Of a stretch of DNA of 64,000 nucleotides, positions 12,262 to 24,273 are shown one piece after another. Below the pieces are notes generated by a model that saw only the letters and a program-made list of their open reading frames with translations, was not told where the DNA came from and made no database searches. Position 1 is the stretch's first letter, and each line of letters begins with the position of its first letter. The stretch is from Bradysia coprophila (lineage: Eukaryota > Arthropoda > Insecta > Diptera > Sciaridae), in assembly GCF_014529535.1 (NCBI RefSeq), contig NW_023503727.1:1054001-1118000 (forward strand), in the 5' to 3' direction. The translations under genes and the position numbers were made by a program.

Positions 12262-13589
12262 ATGGGTGACGTTTTAAAGAATTTACGCATCAGATCGCAA
12301 AAACGCAAAAAATTGCTAGCTCAGACTGTAAGTGGCATCGTAGATTGAGAATCAAAATTTCTAACCTAAAAGACACGGACTGTTGTTTACACTCTCCAAA
12401 CATTCTCCATTTCTGTAGTTAGGAGTTTCCAAAGTTGAGGATCTCAAACATGTTCTGGGGACAGCTGAAGATGTCCAATCAACGAAAACACAACGCGACG
12501 ACGATGAACCCACATCTTCTACGAAAAAATTCCAATCCGAAAGTATGTTCTACCGAGACTCTTCGACATTTCTAAAGGTAAGTTGAACGTTGACACGCTT
12601 CCAACCGCAATGATATACAGCGTCCTCTCGATTAGGGTACACAATCATCCAATCCGCATAATGACTACTGTCAACATTTCGTTGATACCGGACAAAGACC
12701 GCAAAACTTCATTCGCGATGTGGGTCTGGCCGATCGCTTCGAGGAGTATCCAAAACTGCGCGAGTTAATCCGACTAAAAGATGAATTGATCGAACAGACA
12801 GCAACGCCACCAATGTATCTGCAGGCTGACTTGAAAACGCTCGATTTAAAGTCGCTCGGCACGAAATTCGATGTCATTCTCATCGAACCACCATTGGAAG
12901 AATATGCTCGTGCAGGCGCTGGTGTGGCTGTTTCCAGCTCAACCAGAACATTCTGGTCCTGGGACGAGATCCTATCGTTGGACATTGGTGAGGTGGCAGC
13001 GCACAGAAGTTTTGTGTTTTTATGGTGCGGCAGTTCCGAAGGACTGGACATGGGACGGAATTGCTTAAGGAAATGGGGATTTCGTCGTTGCGAAGACATT
13101 TGTTGGATACGAACAAATATCGAGAATCCAGGACATTCCAAAATTTTGGAACCGAAAGCGGTGTTCCAACGAACAAAGGAACATTGTTTGATGGGAATTA
13201 AGGGAACGGTTCGTCGTTCGACCGATTTTGATTTCATCCATGCCAATGTGGATATTGACCTAATCATATCGGAGGAGGAGCAACTGGGAAGCTTCGAAAA
13301 GCCCATCGAACTGTTCCACATCATCGAACATTTCTGTTTGGGCCGTCGTCGGTTGCACATTTTCGGTCGGGACACTAGTATACGTCCTGGTTGGCTAACC
13401 GTTGGACCCGAATTGACGAATTCCAATTTTAATGGCGAATTGTATGCGAGCGCTTTCGCTGATAATACGACTACCGGTTGTACGGACAGGATAGAAGCGT
13501 TGCGTCCGAAAAGTCCACCAACTAATGGAAAGATGATGAGGGGACGAGGACGTGGCGGCTACGTTCGTGGACGCGGAAGAGGTAGATAG
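12262..13589 (+). CDS. Mettl14: METTL14, non-catalytic subunit of the m6A methyltransferase
   Basis: Three exons: 12262-12327, 12419-12577 and 12636-13589, both introns phase 0, about 392 residues (fly METTL14 is similar in length). METTL14 pairs with METTL3 in the nucleus to methylate adenosines in mRNA; it contributes RNA binding while METTL3 catalyses. Diagnostic features seen: the N-terminal coiled segment starting MGDVLKNLR, the conserved stretch [10 protein letters not shown], the EPPL tetrapeptide at about residues 159-162 where active enzymes have DPPW, and a C-terminal RGRGRGG tail that binds RNA. The first intron has donor GTAAGT and the second GTAAGTTG. The frame is uninterrupted and the protein looks functional. 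A dispersed repeat begins only ~50 bases after the stop, so the 3' UTR may run into repeat-derived sequence. Confidence 0.95.
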
Positions 13590-13639
13590 GAAGCGTGACG
13601 AAATTGTCGTGTAAGTTAAATTATAAAAAAAAAATATTT

Positions 13640-14190
13640 TGAATTAAATTTTGTAGGAACTTTAGGAGCTTTGTATTTTGTACAATTCTGAAAAATAGAT
13701 AAAACGAAACCAACCGCAAGATGTCGAAATTTAAGACAAACAAAATTTGTTTTTGATTTATCTGACTTCATAATTTTGACTTCAATTGAAGTAGTTGCCT
13801 AGTTGTTCTTTGGTTCTTTCCCTGTACCGACTCCATTTAAACGATCGCACCAAGTCATCAAATATCAGTTGGGAATACGGAATCGTTGCGTTGTAAAATA
13901 TTCGAGTTCTTTGAGTTGGGATTTTTAATGGGAATACGGAAAGCGTCGGATTTAATGATCTTACCCTTGTCATAGTTTCGGACACTCTGGGATCTTTGCA
14001 GTAACCAAAATCGTGGAAATTCCAAACATTGAACAACATTTCTTGTCACTACTGTTCAATCCGTAATTACTTCATTAGCCAGCGCTCGAGGTAGTGATTT
14101 CTATGAAAACCTTTTTGACCTGAATATAAGTGAGTCGAAGGTAAGTTTCAATTAAAAGACGAAAGGAAAGAATTTCTTGTATCACCGCCA
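13640..14190. repeat. dispersed ~550-bp repeat, copy 1
   Basis: Shares extended similarity with 27734-28290. Both contain TTTGTAGGAACTTTA, then ATTCTGAAAAATAGATAAAA, then CAACCGCAAGATGTC, and end near AAAAGACGAAAGGA. No coding frame is shared. The class is unknown; no clear terminal inverted repeats were seen. It overlaps the probable 3' UTR region of METTL14. Confidence 0.65.
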
Positions 14191-15212
14191 CGTCAATGTC
14201 ATTTGCTTCCTTATCAAAGTGTTTTTATGGTCAATGGTTTTTTAATCAGATAAATGTTTTGTCATTTTCCCTTTCTTTCAGCCAATCAGTTGCTCAATGG
14301 TCATTCCTAAGTTCGATCTGTAAAGTCTTGATAAATTCCAAAGTTCGATTTGTAGAGAATGACTCACTAACACTCGATCTACAAAGAGAGAAGTCCACCC
14401 CCATCTACACCCATTTTCAATCAACGAAGAATGCAATTCATTATGTCGATATTTGTAATCATGTCTGACAGGGCTTATTATTGGGAATTTTTTAAGAATT
14501 CTTTAAGAATTTTTAAGAATTTTTGAGAATTTTAGGAATTTTTAAAGAATTTTTCAGAATTTTTAAGAACTTTTAGGAATTTTTCAGAATTTTAGGAATT
14601 TTTAGGAATTTTTAAAGAATTTTTTAAGATTTTTTTTTTTTTTGCTGCAAACAAAATTCATGCAATTCATTTGCTAATTACGGTTATAAAATCGAACAAT
14701 TCAAAATTTAATTTTATCGGATGAAGTTGTGTCTGATACGACCATTAATTTATGTGAAGACTCTTAGGTGGGCAAGGTCGCTTGACTGAAGACTGAATAA
14801 GTTTTCCAATAATTGCAGTCCCAGTTTTCTTACCATTTTTAAATAAGCTGGTGTTTTTAAGAACACAAAATTAAAGACAGATGAAAAAGCGATACAAGAA
14901 TGGTCTATTTGCTACATCATTAATTGTGTTTCTCTTTTATTTCCACTGGCCGTTTAGAAAACTCAAAATTAATTTAATTTTCTGAAGAAACAAAGAGAGC
15001 TGTGAGTTGAAGGTTCAGAATGATATCAGAATGTATCACCTTACATGTGAACTTCATTAAATGAGTCCATAACCACCTTATGTGATATTGGATATTGGAC
15101 TGGATAAACTTTATTTCCGTTAAAATTGGAAACAAAAAAACTGCCTCAAAAATCTTTCGAGTAAGTCGACTTACTCACATATTTGACATCGTAAAGAATA
15201 CAAGCCAGATAG

Positions 15213-15404
15213 TGTTGGAAAATATACCAAGTTTCCGGCGCATCGGCGCATGTAGATAAGATTCATTCATTAATTCATTTCACTCAGAAAAGTTCATTTG
15301 TATAACCGACCACTGTAGAACATCTAAATTGTGATATCACTTGCTGTTTGAATATCGTAGAATAAAGTACTTATAATTTGAGAAAAACTGTATTTGCGCT
15401 AACA
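15213..15404 (+). repeat. left LTR of the BEL/Pao element
   Basis: 192 bp, TG...CA bounded, with an AATAAA hexamer near its 3' part (GAATAAAGTAC) that may act in polyadenylation. Near-identical to 22049-22240. Confidence 0.95.
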
Positions 15405-16403
15405 TTGGTAGCAGAGCGTGGTTGTGAAAGTTCAAGTCTTTTTTGAAAATTAAAACCGAATTAAAACAGTCGCGAGTAAATTGTTTGCCGAAATAATTCG
15501 TAACTAAAGTACACGAATATCAATTTCCCGGAAACGAGCATTGTAGAGCTGAAGCATATAACGGCAATTGGCAATATACATGGTGGATTGGTTTCGTATG
15601 CATTTTGGCTCAAAAATTGGCTTGAATCGCACCTCATTTCACTGGGCGAATTTATCAAAAGATAAGTACAAATATTCATTACAAAGCTAAACTTCCAAAG
15701 CAACAAATGATGGTCAAACATGTGAATTAAACTTTACAAGTGTATGAACAGGCACTTGCTCAAGCGTTTTTGAAGAGAAATTTATATTCAAAGCTATACT
15801 TATGATATGATTTAAAGGAAAAGAGGACAAAATTGGAGTGCAATAAAGACATATAAAGTAGCGGTAGCATCGAATGAGTGAATAATTAGACGCGTTGTTT
15901 GTTCGGTACATGTGCTTAAGACGATAGAACATTGAAAACGCGCAGAGTGGCACAAGCATATGAACGAATCTATGCGAACGATTTAGAGATTCATACATCG
16001 AACGATACGAAGTAATGTGTGCGATCGGTTAGGTCATTGAACTTATAGTCCGGTTGCATTTCGCATATTGTAGTATAATTACCGGTTGGTTGTGAACATT
16101 TAATTAATCGAACGAAATTTTGCGAACTGTTTATCAACCTGATATTTTCTAACGTTTGATTAAGATAAATGATTGTGTGAATTCTGCCACGGACTAGACA
16201 TTTTCGGTCGGCATATCAGGTGGTGTAACACGCTGGAGGTTTACCGCTAATCGGACACGTGTACCGGAAGTATTAGATCTCGCTTTACTGGTCGATTGAA
16301 TAAAGTTTTTCTGTACGAAATCGGAATTTGACTGTCCTTATCTAAATCTGATTTGATTGCGTTTTCTTTTCTTCGTTAATTGCCGGTAAAAAGAGGGTGC
16401 AAC

Positions 16404-19400
16404 ATGGCTGACTTCAAAAGGCAAGCCTCTATTCAAAGTCAGTTCAACAGATACGTTGGATATTGTAAGAAAATTGACCCTAACGCTACGATACATGACC
16501 TTAAAACTAGATTAGACTCCATAATTGAGTTGTATGATGAATTTAAGGCGCTGCAAAGAGAAATTGAAGCAAAATGTGGTGATGATCGAATCGAAGTTGA
16601 GTATGTACATCGCGGGCAAATAGAGGACTACTATCATCTTTGTGTTGCAAAATTGAAAGAAGCCATTGAGAGTAAAGCTACGTTACGTGATCAGCGCATA
16701 CAGCAGAATGATCAAGGTCATCAACAAAATTTAGTTGAATCGGAAATAAAGTTACCTCGTTTAAATATTCCTCAGTTCTATGGCGACTACAAAGAGTGGC
16801 CAGCGTTTAAGGATCTTTATATTTCGATGATTCATGAAAACAAAAAGCTCAAGGACGTGCAAAAGTTCCATTATTTAAAGGACAACGTGTTTGGGGAAGC
16901 CGAACAACTCATCAAATCTTTGCACATGACTGGCAATAATTATGCTGAGGCGTGGAGACTTATTACGAATCGTTTCGAGCACAAAAGATTTATAGTCGAT
17001 GCACATCTACAGACGTTTTTTAGTCAGGAAGCAATTCTATGTGAGGATGCTGGTGCGATAAAAAATTTGATCGACAAATCAAATGAATCCATTCGGTCGC
17101 TAAAAGTACTGGGTCTGCCGGTGAATCAATGGGATGCTATACTGGTATATATTGTGGCATCGAAGCTAGATGAAGAAACACACAAGCAATGGGAGCTCAC
17201 GTTAAAGAAAGATGAATTACCTACGTTCCAGGCACTAAGCGAATTTCTTGAAAATCGTTGGCAATCATTAGAAATGATAAGCAGCTCAAAATCAAAAAGT
17301 ATCAACGAAATTCATCATGCAGCAGCGTATCGAAATCAAAGCAAGAACAAAAATGTTCAACAAGCAAGTCAATCAACTCAACCTAAAGCAAATTTTTGTA
17401 ATTTTTGCAACAAGCAAGGACACATGATCGGATTGTGTACTGAGTTTATCAGCCTCAGTCATGATAGTAAAGTAAATGTAATTAAATCGAAAAAGCTTTG
17501 TTTTAATTGTCTGAGACCGAACCACAACACTTCTGAGTGTAAAAATCCAAGCAGATGTCAACAATGTAGCAAGAAGCATCATACTCTCATCCACAAAGCA
17601 TACTCAACACCAAGCTCAAGCATGCAATCAAGTCAGCAATATCAGGCAAATATACAACAATCGAATGCTCCACAAGCGAATGCTCATCATGCGAGCCAAA
17701 GCAATCAGTTTAATCGAGACATCAATTCGAACACTATCGCAACATCTAGAACGGCACTACTAGCAACAGCAATAGTTAACGTGGAAACAACTGACGGAAA
17801 AGTGATTATTGCTAGAGCACTCATCGATGAAGGATCTAATGGCTCTCTCATCAAATTGCAATTGGCAAGGCAATTAGGTATTCTGCAGGCACCACAGAAT
17901 ATACCAATCAAGGGAGTAGGAGGAATGATAGTACAAGAAAGCACGTCGGTTGTAAGGTTCATAGTCTCTTCACGCGTCGACACGAAGTTTAAAGTTGAAG
18001 TAGAAGCATTCACAATAAAGAATGTCTCGGCAGATCTACCTTCAACGCAAATTCAACGCAAAGATTGGCCACATTTGAATGGACTCAAGCTAGCCGATGA
18101 ATTCTACGATAAATCGTCGTCAATTGACATTCTGTTAGGAATTGAAGTGTACGAAGAAATTATACTGGATGGAATCATTCGGAAAATCGACAATTCACCT
18201 ACTGCTATGAATTCAAGACTTGGATGGTTGATGTTTGGCAAAGTGAAAGTAGAAGATGTCGTGCCGCAGATTAATAGCTTACACACCGTTATACACAACG
18301 AAAACTTGAACGATATTTTAAAATCATTCTGGGAAATGGAAGAGGTACCGCAACAACGGAAATACACAGTAAAGGAACAACAAGCAGAAAGTAATTATCA
18401 GAGCAATGTACAACGGCTACAGGATGGAAGGTATCAAGTTAGTCTACCATTTGATCCAGACAAATCGAATGAGAATTTGGGCGACTCGAGAGTTGCTGCA
18501 CTTCAATGCTTATTTAGGATGGAAAAACGGTTTTCGACAAATCAATTGCTAAAGGAGCGATATCACGAATATATTCAAAACTTGTTAAACTCTGGGCATT
18601 TGGAAATAGTACCAAGCAATCGGATGAACATCTCAACGAACGAAAAATTCTATTTGCCACACCATGCAGTTATGAAGGAATCAAGTCTAACAACCAAACT
18701 GAGAGTTGTCTTCAATGCATCGAAAAAGTCAACGAATGGAATATCGCTGAATGACAAATTGTTAGTGGGACCGAAAACACAGGATGACCTGTACGATATA
18801 TTAATACGATGGAGAACGCACTACGTCACATTCATAGCAGACATAGAGAAGATGTTTAGACAAATTAAACTGGCACCACATCAACGGGATTACCAAAGAA
18901 TTCTATGGAGATTCTCACCAAATGAACCAATTCTGGAATACCGTATTACAACAGTAATTGATGGTACAGCATCGGCTTCGTTTCTAGCAACTCGAACACT
19001 AAATCAATTAGCAACAGACGAAGAACCGAATTATCCTCTAGCAGCTCAAGTCACAAGAAGGGATTTCTATATGGATGATGTTTCGTCAGGCAGTCATGAT
19101 GTACAGTCAGCGATTAAACTACAAAACGAATTAATTGCAATGCTGAAAGGAGGTGGTTTTCTTCTAAGAAAATGGTATTCGAATAAACGAGAAATTTTAG
19201 AGAACGTACCCATTGAAAATCGTCACGACGCAGAAGCTATAGTGGAACTAGTTGATACAAGCATTAAAACTCTAGGAGTATATTGGAACCAGAAAACTGA
19301 TTGTTTTCAATTCAAGGTTACATTGAGCAAACTCAAGCCCACCGTCACTAAAAGAGAAGTTCTATCAGACATCGCGAAGCTTTTTGATCCAATTGGATGG

Positions 19401-21641
19401 TTATCACCATCGACAGTAATAGCAAAGATATTCATGCAATCTTTGTGGACTATTAAAGGCTTAGATTGGGATAATAATCTACCAAAGGACAAATATGATG
19501 AATGGATGTTATTCAGAAGTAATTTGGCATCTCTAGAACAAGTCAAGCTAGAAAGATGGCTCGGAACAAGCAAAACTTGTAAAGTGGAACTGTACGGCTT
19601 TTCCGATGCATCGATTAAAGCATACGCAGCAGTAGTTTACAGCAGAGTTGAATATGAAGATGGAACAGTAAAGGTCAGCATAATTAGTGGCAAAACGAAA
19701 GTAGCACCGATTAAAGTCATATCTACACCGAAATTGGAGCTATGTGGTTGTGTACTGTTAGCAAATCTAGTCAACAAAGTGAAGAAATCATTAAGTTTTG
19801 AAGATGTTGACACATACCTATACTCGGATTCAACAATTTGTCTTGCGTGGATCACGTCACATCCAAATCACTGGAACGTCTTCGTAGCGAATAGAATAAC
19901 AGAAATTCAACAGCTATCGCAAGTAAAGTCATGGGGATTCGTCGACACTAACAATAATCCAGCTGATTGTGCAACAAGAGGAGTAGAACCACAAAATTTA
20001 AATGATCATGAATTGTGGTGGAAAGGACCAGGATGGATGATGAATGATAAAACTAACAGACCGAATCAACAAACTGGACATTACGAAACGGATGAGGAAA
20101 GGAAAAATGCTATTCATACAATGCATGTCAGAGTGCAGAATACTGATCTTCACATGAGCAATGTACTGAAGTCGTTTTCGAGCTTATCATCGTTACTAAA
20201 AACAACAGCATTTGTCTTAAGATGGTTGCCAAGTTATAAGGACAAACCAAAATCTAATACACCGAAAGCGAACGAATATCGAGCAGCATTAAAATCTTGG
20301 ATTAAGTGTACACAAGCAGAATGTTTTGAGACTGAAATTGAATTGTGTTTGTTCGGGGATGAACTACCGCGAAAAAGCAAATTGTTGCCATTGAGACCCT
20401 TTCTTGATAGTGATGGTATTCTCAGAGTTGGGGGAAGGCTGTCAAATTCCGATTTACCGTTTGAGTCGAAGCATCCGATTATATTGCCTAAAAGACATCA
20501 TCTTACGAAGTTGCTAATTGAGCAAGCACATGATCTCACATTGCATGGTGGTCCAAGTTTGATGTCAGCATTCCTCAACAAATTTTGGATTTTTGGACGG
20601 TCACAACAGATACGTAAAGTCGTCAGCAGTTGCATAAAATGTTATCCGTTCAATTGTAAACCACAACAACAAGTCATGGCAGATTTACCTAGAAATCGTG
20701 TAACTCCCAATCGAGTATTTTCACATTCCGGCGTAGACTTCGCTGGACCAGTAACAGTTAAGAATTTCATTGGAAGGTCTAGAGGGAAATACGCGAACAT
20801 CGAAACAAAGTCATACATTGCGATTTTCGTATGTCTTGCAACAAAAGCTATCCACATCGAATTCGTCAGCGATATGACGTCTGTGAAATTCATCGAAGCG
20901 TTTAAACGATTTGTGGCTAGAAGGGGACAAGTCACTGATTTGTACAGCGATAACGGAACTAACTTTGTAGGAGCAGACAACATCCTACGAGAACACATGG
21001 CAGAACTAAACAAAGACCCAACGATTCAAAATTACTTTGCTAGACAAGGAACCACTTGGCATTTCAATCCGCCCGCAAGCCCTCACCATGGTGGTCTTTG
21101 GGAAGCTGGGGTGAAATCGATAAAATATCATCTGAAAAGAGTTGTCGGTGATTATACGTTCACCTTTGAAGAAATGTGTACCATTCTGTGTCAAATTGAA
21201 GCCTGTTTAAATTCTCGCCCATTATGTTCAATTAGCGACGATTTAAATGATTTGAACTATCTAACACCCGGTCATTTCATTTTAGGAGAGGCTCCAACCA
21301 CTGTTCCCGAACCTTGCTTAATCGATGACAATATCAGTCGTCTCAAACGTTGGAAGTTGGTCCAAAGAATGTATCAGCAGTTTTGGAATTATTGGTCCAA
21401 AGATTACCTATCAAAGCTACAACAAAGACCGAAGTGGGAAGAACAACAACAAAACATAAAAGTTGGTCAACTCGCACTTTATCGTGAAGACAATTTACCA
21501 CCCACGAAATGGCCGTTAGCAAAAATTATAGAAATTCATCCAGGCAACGATAATAATACTAGAGTAATCACGCTGAAGACATCGGGAGGTAAAACATTCA
21601 AACGCACGATCAATAAGGTCTCAATATTGCCAATAGAATAA
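16404..21641 (+). CDS. BEL/Pao gag-pol polyprotein
   Basis: One uninterrupted frame of about 1745 residues from the ATG at 16404 (MADFKRQ...). In order: a BEL-type gag region; three zinc-knuckle-like motifs near residues 330-395 (CNFCNKQGHMIGLC, CFNCLRPNHNTSEC, CQQCSKKHH); an aspartic-protease motif ALIDEGSNGSL near 472; reverse transcriptase with YMDD near 888; RNase H around 1060-1220; and integrase with an HHCC-type zinc-binding region near 1375-1412 followed by the DDE core (GVDFAGP, YSDNGTNF, HHGGLWEAG). The protein family is known to assemble virus-like particles, reverse transcribe its RNA and integrate the copy. The length is usual for BEL elements and the element looks whole. The ~1 kb between the left LTR and this start is an untranslated leader in this reading. 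Confidence 0.95.
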   Translation: MADFKRQASIQSQFNRYVGYCKKIDPNATIHDLKTRLDSIIELYDEFKALQREIEAKCGDDRIEVEYVHRGQIEDYYHLCVAKLKEAIESKATLRDQRIQQNDQGHQQNLVESEIKLPRLNIPQFYGDYKEWPAFKDLYISMIHENKKLKDVQKFHYLKDNVFGEAEQLIKSLHMTGNNYAEAWRLITNRFEHKRFIVDAHLQTFFSQEAILCEDAGAIKNLIDKSNESIRSLKVLGLPVNQWDAILVYIVASKLDEETHKQWELTLKKDELPTFQALSEFLENRWQSLEMISSSKSKSINEIHHAAAYRNQSKNKNVQQASQSTQPKANFCNFCNKQGHMIGLCTEFISLSHDSKVNVIKSKKLCFNCLRPNHNTSECKNPSRCQQCSKKHHTLIHKAYSTPSSSMQSSQQYQANIQQSNAPQANAHHASQSNQFNRDINSNTIATSRTALLATAIVNVETTDGKVIIARALIDEGSNGSLIKLQLARQLGILQAPQNIPIKGVGGMIVQESTSVVRFIVSSRVDTKFKVEVEAFTIKNVSADLPSTQIQRKDWPHLNGLKLADEFYDKSSSIDILLGIEVYEEIILDGIIRKIDNSPTAMNSRLGWLMFGKVKVEDVVPQINSLHTVIHNENLNDILKSFWEMEEVPQQRKYTVKEQQAESNYQSNVQRLQDGRYQVSLPFDPDKSNENLGDSRVAALQCLFRMEKRFSTNQLLKERYHEYIQNLLNSGHLEIVPSNRMNISTNEKFYLPHHAVMKESSLTTKLRVVFNASKKSTNGISLNDKLLVGPKTQDDLYDILIRWRTHYVTFIADIEKMFRQIKLAPHQRDYQRILWRFSPNEPILEYRITTVIDGTASASFLATRTLNQLATDEEPNYPLAAQVTRRDFYMDDVSSGSHDVQSAIKLQNELIAMLKGGGFLLRKWYSNKREILENVPIENRHDAEAIVELVDTSIKTLGVYWNQKTDCFQFKVTLSKLKPTVTKREVLSDIAKLFDPIGWLSPSTVIAKIFMQSLWTIKGLDWDNNLPKDKYDEWMLFRSNLASLEQVKLERWLGTSKTCKVELYGFSDASIKAYAAVVYSRVEYEDGTVKVSIISGKTKVAPIKVISTPKLELCGCVLLANLVNKVKKSLSFEDVDTYLYSDSTICLAWITSHPNHWNVFVANRITEIQQLSQVKSWGFVDTNNNPADCATRGVEPQNLNDHELWWKGPGWMMNDKTNRPNQQTGHYETDEERKNAIHTMHVRVQNTDLHMSNVLKSFSSLSSLLKTTAFVLRWLPSYKDKPKSNTPKANEYRAALKSWIKCTQAECFETEIELCLFGDELPRKSKLLPLRPFLDSDGILRVGGRLSNSDLPFESKHPIILPKRHHLTKLLIEQAHDLTLHGGPSLMSAFLNKFWIFGRSQQIRKVVSSCIKCYPFNCKPQQQVMADLPRNRVTPNRVFSHSGVDFAGPVTVKNFIGRSRGKYANIETKSYIAIFVCLATKAIHIEFVSDMTSVKFIEAFKRFVARRGQVTDLYSDNGTNFVGADNILREHMAELNKDPTIQNYFARQGTTWHFNPPASPHHGGLWEAGVKSIKYHLKRVVGDYTFTFEEMCTILCQIEACLNSRPLCSISDDLNDLNYLTPGHFILGEAPTTVPEPCLIDDNISRLKRWKLVQRMYQQFWNYWSKDYLSKLQQRPKWEEQQQNIKVGQLALYREDNLPPTKWPLAKIIEIHPGNDNNTRVITLKTSGGKTFKRTINKVSILPIE

Positions 21642-22048
21642 TTGTTGAATTAACGTAAAATTTAATTAAGTTGTTGGTATGCAGGTTTTAATGGCTCACA
21701 AGCAAATTAGATACCTTTTTCCTGCATTTTGTAAAAGTTTTTTTTTGTAATTAAGTGATTGAAAGGAAGATGAATACAATAAGAAATAAGTAGGAATCAC
21801 ATTCATATTGTTCGGATGTAAAAAAAAAAAAAAAAAAAGTTCAGAAATGTCGATTAGTTAGTCTAGCATGTGGAGTTGGATAAAAAAAAAAAAAAAAAAA
21901 AAAATTTTGGTGCACTATGGGGTTCGGGCTAGTCTAAACCGGGGTCGACTCGGCTAGTTGTTCAACATAGTGTATTCAAAAGTTAATTTTGCTAGGCAAT
22001 CAAGTGGTTAAAGCATTTCAGCAATTAAATGCTTCAAGTGGGGGGAAA

Positions 22049-22240
22049 TGTTGGAAAATATACCAAGTTTCCGGCGCATCGGCGCATGTAGATAAGATTC
22101 ATTCATTAATTCATTTCACTCAGAAAAGTTCATTTGTATAACCGACCACTGTAGAACATCTAAATTGTAATATCACTTGCTGTTTGAATATCGTAGAATA
22201 AAGTACTTATAATTTGAGAAAAACTGTATTTGCGCTAACA
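22049..22240 (+). repeat. right LTR of the BEL/Pao element
   Basis: 192 bp, near-identical to the left LTR, preceded by the purine tract and followed by the GATAG target duplication. Confidence 0.95.
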
Positions 22241-23418
22241 GATAGCGAATAGGGCAAGTATGGTATTTTTGGAAAGGTGCGCTCTCAGACTATGAGATGT
22301 AGTAGCAACTGAAGCTTTTCCCATCAGTGGATGAGCTAGACATGACCAGAAAGCTTCCCGATGGTGAAAAAATTAGTGAAAGTTGTCCACATTCACAACT
22401 TTCCATACATTTCCATTAAAAAATCTGAGAAATGTGGGCACCCAGAAGAAAGTGTTTTAAGATTTTTTGAAAAAATTGAAAAACCCACTCTCAGTTTTTT
22501 GATATGTTAAATGGGATGTGCTAGCCTTCATTTTAAGCCAATAAAATGAAAAATCGGTTGGGGTGCTCATTGACAAAACCATAAAATTGGACTTTGATGC
22601 CTCACACTTACTCACAGCTACAACCTTTCGACCCGACGATACTTTTATTAGAATCGTCTGTCAATTCTCTACAAACTACCATTAGATAAACCATCGGGGT
22701 AAAATTTTCTGAAATAGTCATGATTTTGAAATTTTGAAATTTTCTTAGAGTCGCCCCGAGCCGGAGAGGTTGTTTAAAAAAAACATCTTCAACGAAATGA
22801 TCACTTTGAAATTCCCTATCGATAGCACCATAAACGTCCGGAAACAAAAATGGTGTGTTCGATTCCAAAAAATTTTCACCATATACGAACCTAACCTCAT
22901 GATTTCATTCTCCATCGATTAAAACCAAAATTTTGAAAATCAGTAGGTAAAGAATTACTTGAGTTATCGCGGTAACAAGTGTACGGATGTTTTCTGTATT
23001 TAACGTTTTAAGCCAATGTAGAACATTTTCAAAATATCATATTGAACTTGTCGTTACGGACATTTAAGGTTATTTTGCATAAACGAAAAATTTAATCATA
23101 TTACAGTCGAAGAAATATAAGAAACTGGCAATACAATCCAATCAATGCTATTTATCCCACATTCATTACCAATGTTACGATATTTATGTATGTATATGTA
23201 TTATAACTTGTAAATCGCACGTGGATTAAATAACATCGTTGAAAAAACCGAAATCTATTTTTCTTCGACTGTAAATGCAAAATATTTTTTAAGAATTTTG
23301 TAAGAATTTTAAAGAATTTTTAAGAATTTTTTAAGAATTTTTGAGAAATTTTAGAATTTTTTAAGAATTTTTAGAATTTTGAGAACTGAAATTCCCAATA
23401 ATAAGCCCTGATGTCTGA

Positions 23419-24273
23419 CTAATAGAATCTAGCAGATTGCAGACATTCTTTTTCTAAACTTTGCCAGGCTTATATGTAACTAGGTCCCATACATCTTGGG
23501 TGCATCAATTTGGGCTTTCATGCGTTTTAAGCAAATTTATCGAGAGAGGATTCGCTCAGTTCCGCTGTATATTTTATTTTTGTCGCTATACGGCACTTTT
23601 CATATTAAACGCAATGCAAAAGAATGAGAAACACATATCTTCCTTTAGACGTACAGCGTCTGACACACATACATATAGTTATGAAAATAAATTTTCTTTT
23701 TTACAAAAAAGTTAAAAATTCCAAATATTATCTCCTAAAACCCATTTAGGAGTTAGTTAGTTCGTTGCAAGTTTGTAAGTTGACACAGAGACTTGCGTCT
23801 CCTTCAGAGTTTGTTTTGGCTGATCTTAGATATTATGTAATAAAGCAACGCTCTTTAAGCATTAATGGTACTCTAAATACAGTACTGAAATGGAACAGTG
23901 TACCGAACAAATTTAGGCACTGTAAAAAAATCTGTCGATTCGAGTGACTCGAAGCACTTTTGCTTGAAGTGCGTTGACTAAAGTCTATTTACTCGAAGAT
24001 GCCTAATAAAAGACTTATCAAAAACTAATTAACTACCAGTTGTTCATCAAGAAAACATTCTTTTGCACATTATAAACTTGTCTTACACGACCATATTAAA
24101 TCCACCGAAGAACTGATGGCTCTTGGCGAAATCATTTTCTGTATATCTGAACGCTGATTAGGAACGTGCCTTTATATTTATAGAGCAAACGATCAAAAAT
24201 ATTTTAATTTAGCGTACAACGTCGTTGAGAATGGTTGTTCCTCCGTTATAAGTGATAAAATAAATTTGTGAAA
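23419..24273. other. intergenic with a partial dispersed repeat
   Basis: The segment about 23860-23985 (GGTACTCTAAATA ... GAAGCACTTTTGCTTGAAGTGCGTTGA) resembles parts of the MITE at 35184-35657, so a partial or diverged copy is present. TATATTTATAG near 24172 could be a TATA-type promoter element for the downstream gene. No other gene was recognised. Confidence 0.4.

Larger units (their letters stand above)
15213..22240 (+). mobile_element. BEL/Pao LTR retrotransposon, looks whole
   Basis: Two 192-bp LTRs starting TGTTGG and ending TAACA, a 5-bp target duplication GATAG (15208-15212 and 22241-22245), a primer-site-like TGG just inside the left LTR, a purine tract AGTGGGGGGAA just before the right LTR, and one long gag-pol frame place this in BEL/Pao. 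The LTRs differ at about one position, so insertion is very recent. No envelope-like frame was seen between pol and the right LTR. It lies inside the hAT-like element. Confidence 0.95.
14469..23410. mobile_element. hAT-like element split by a BEL/Pao insertion
   Basis: Perfect 19-bp terminal inverted repeats, CAGGGCTTATTATTGGGAA at 14469 and its complement ending at 23410, are flanked by an exact 8-bp target duplication ATGTCTGA (14461-14468 and 23411-23418). Subterminal sequence on both sides is made of AAGAATTTTT-type runs. Removing the nested retroelement leaves about 1.9 kb without any transposase-like frame, so this is a non-autonomous hAT-type element. Members with diverged TIRs lie at 3543-3722 and 28474-28582. 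Confidence 0.8.
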
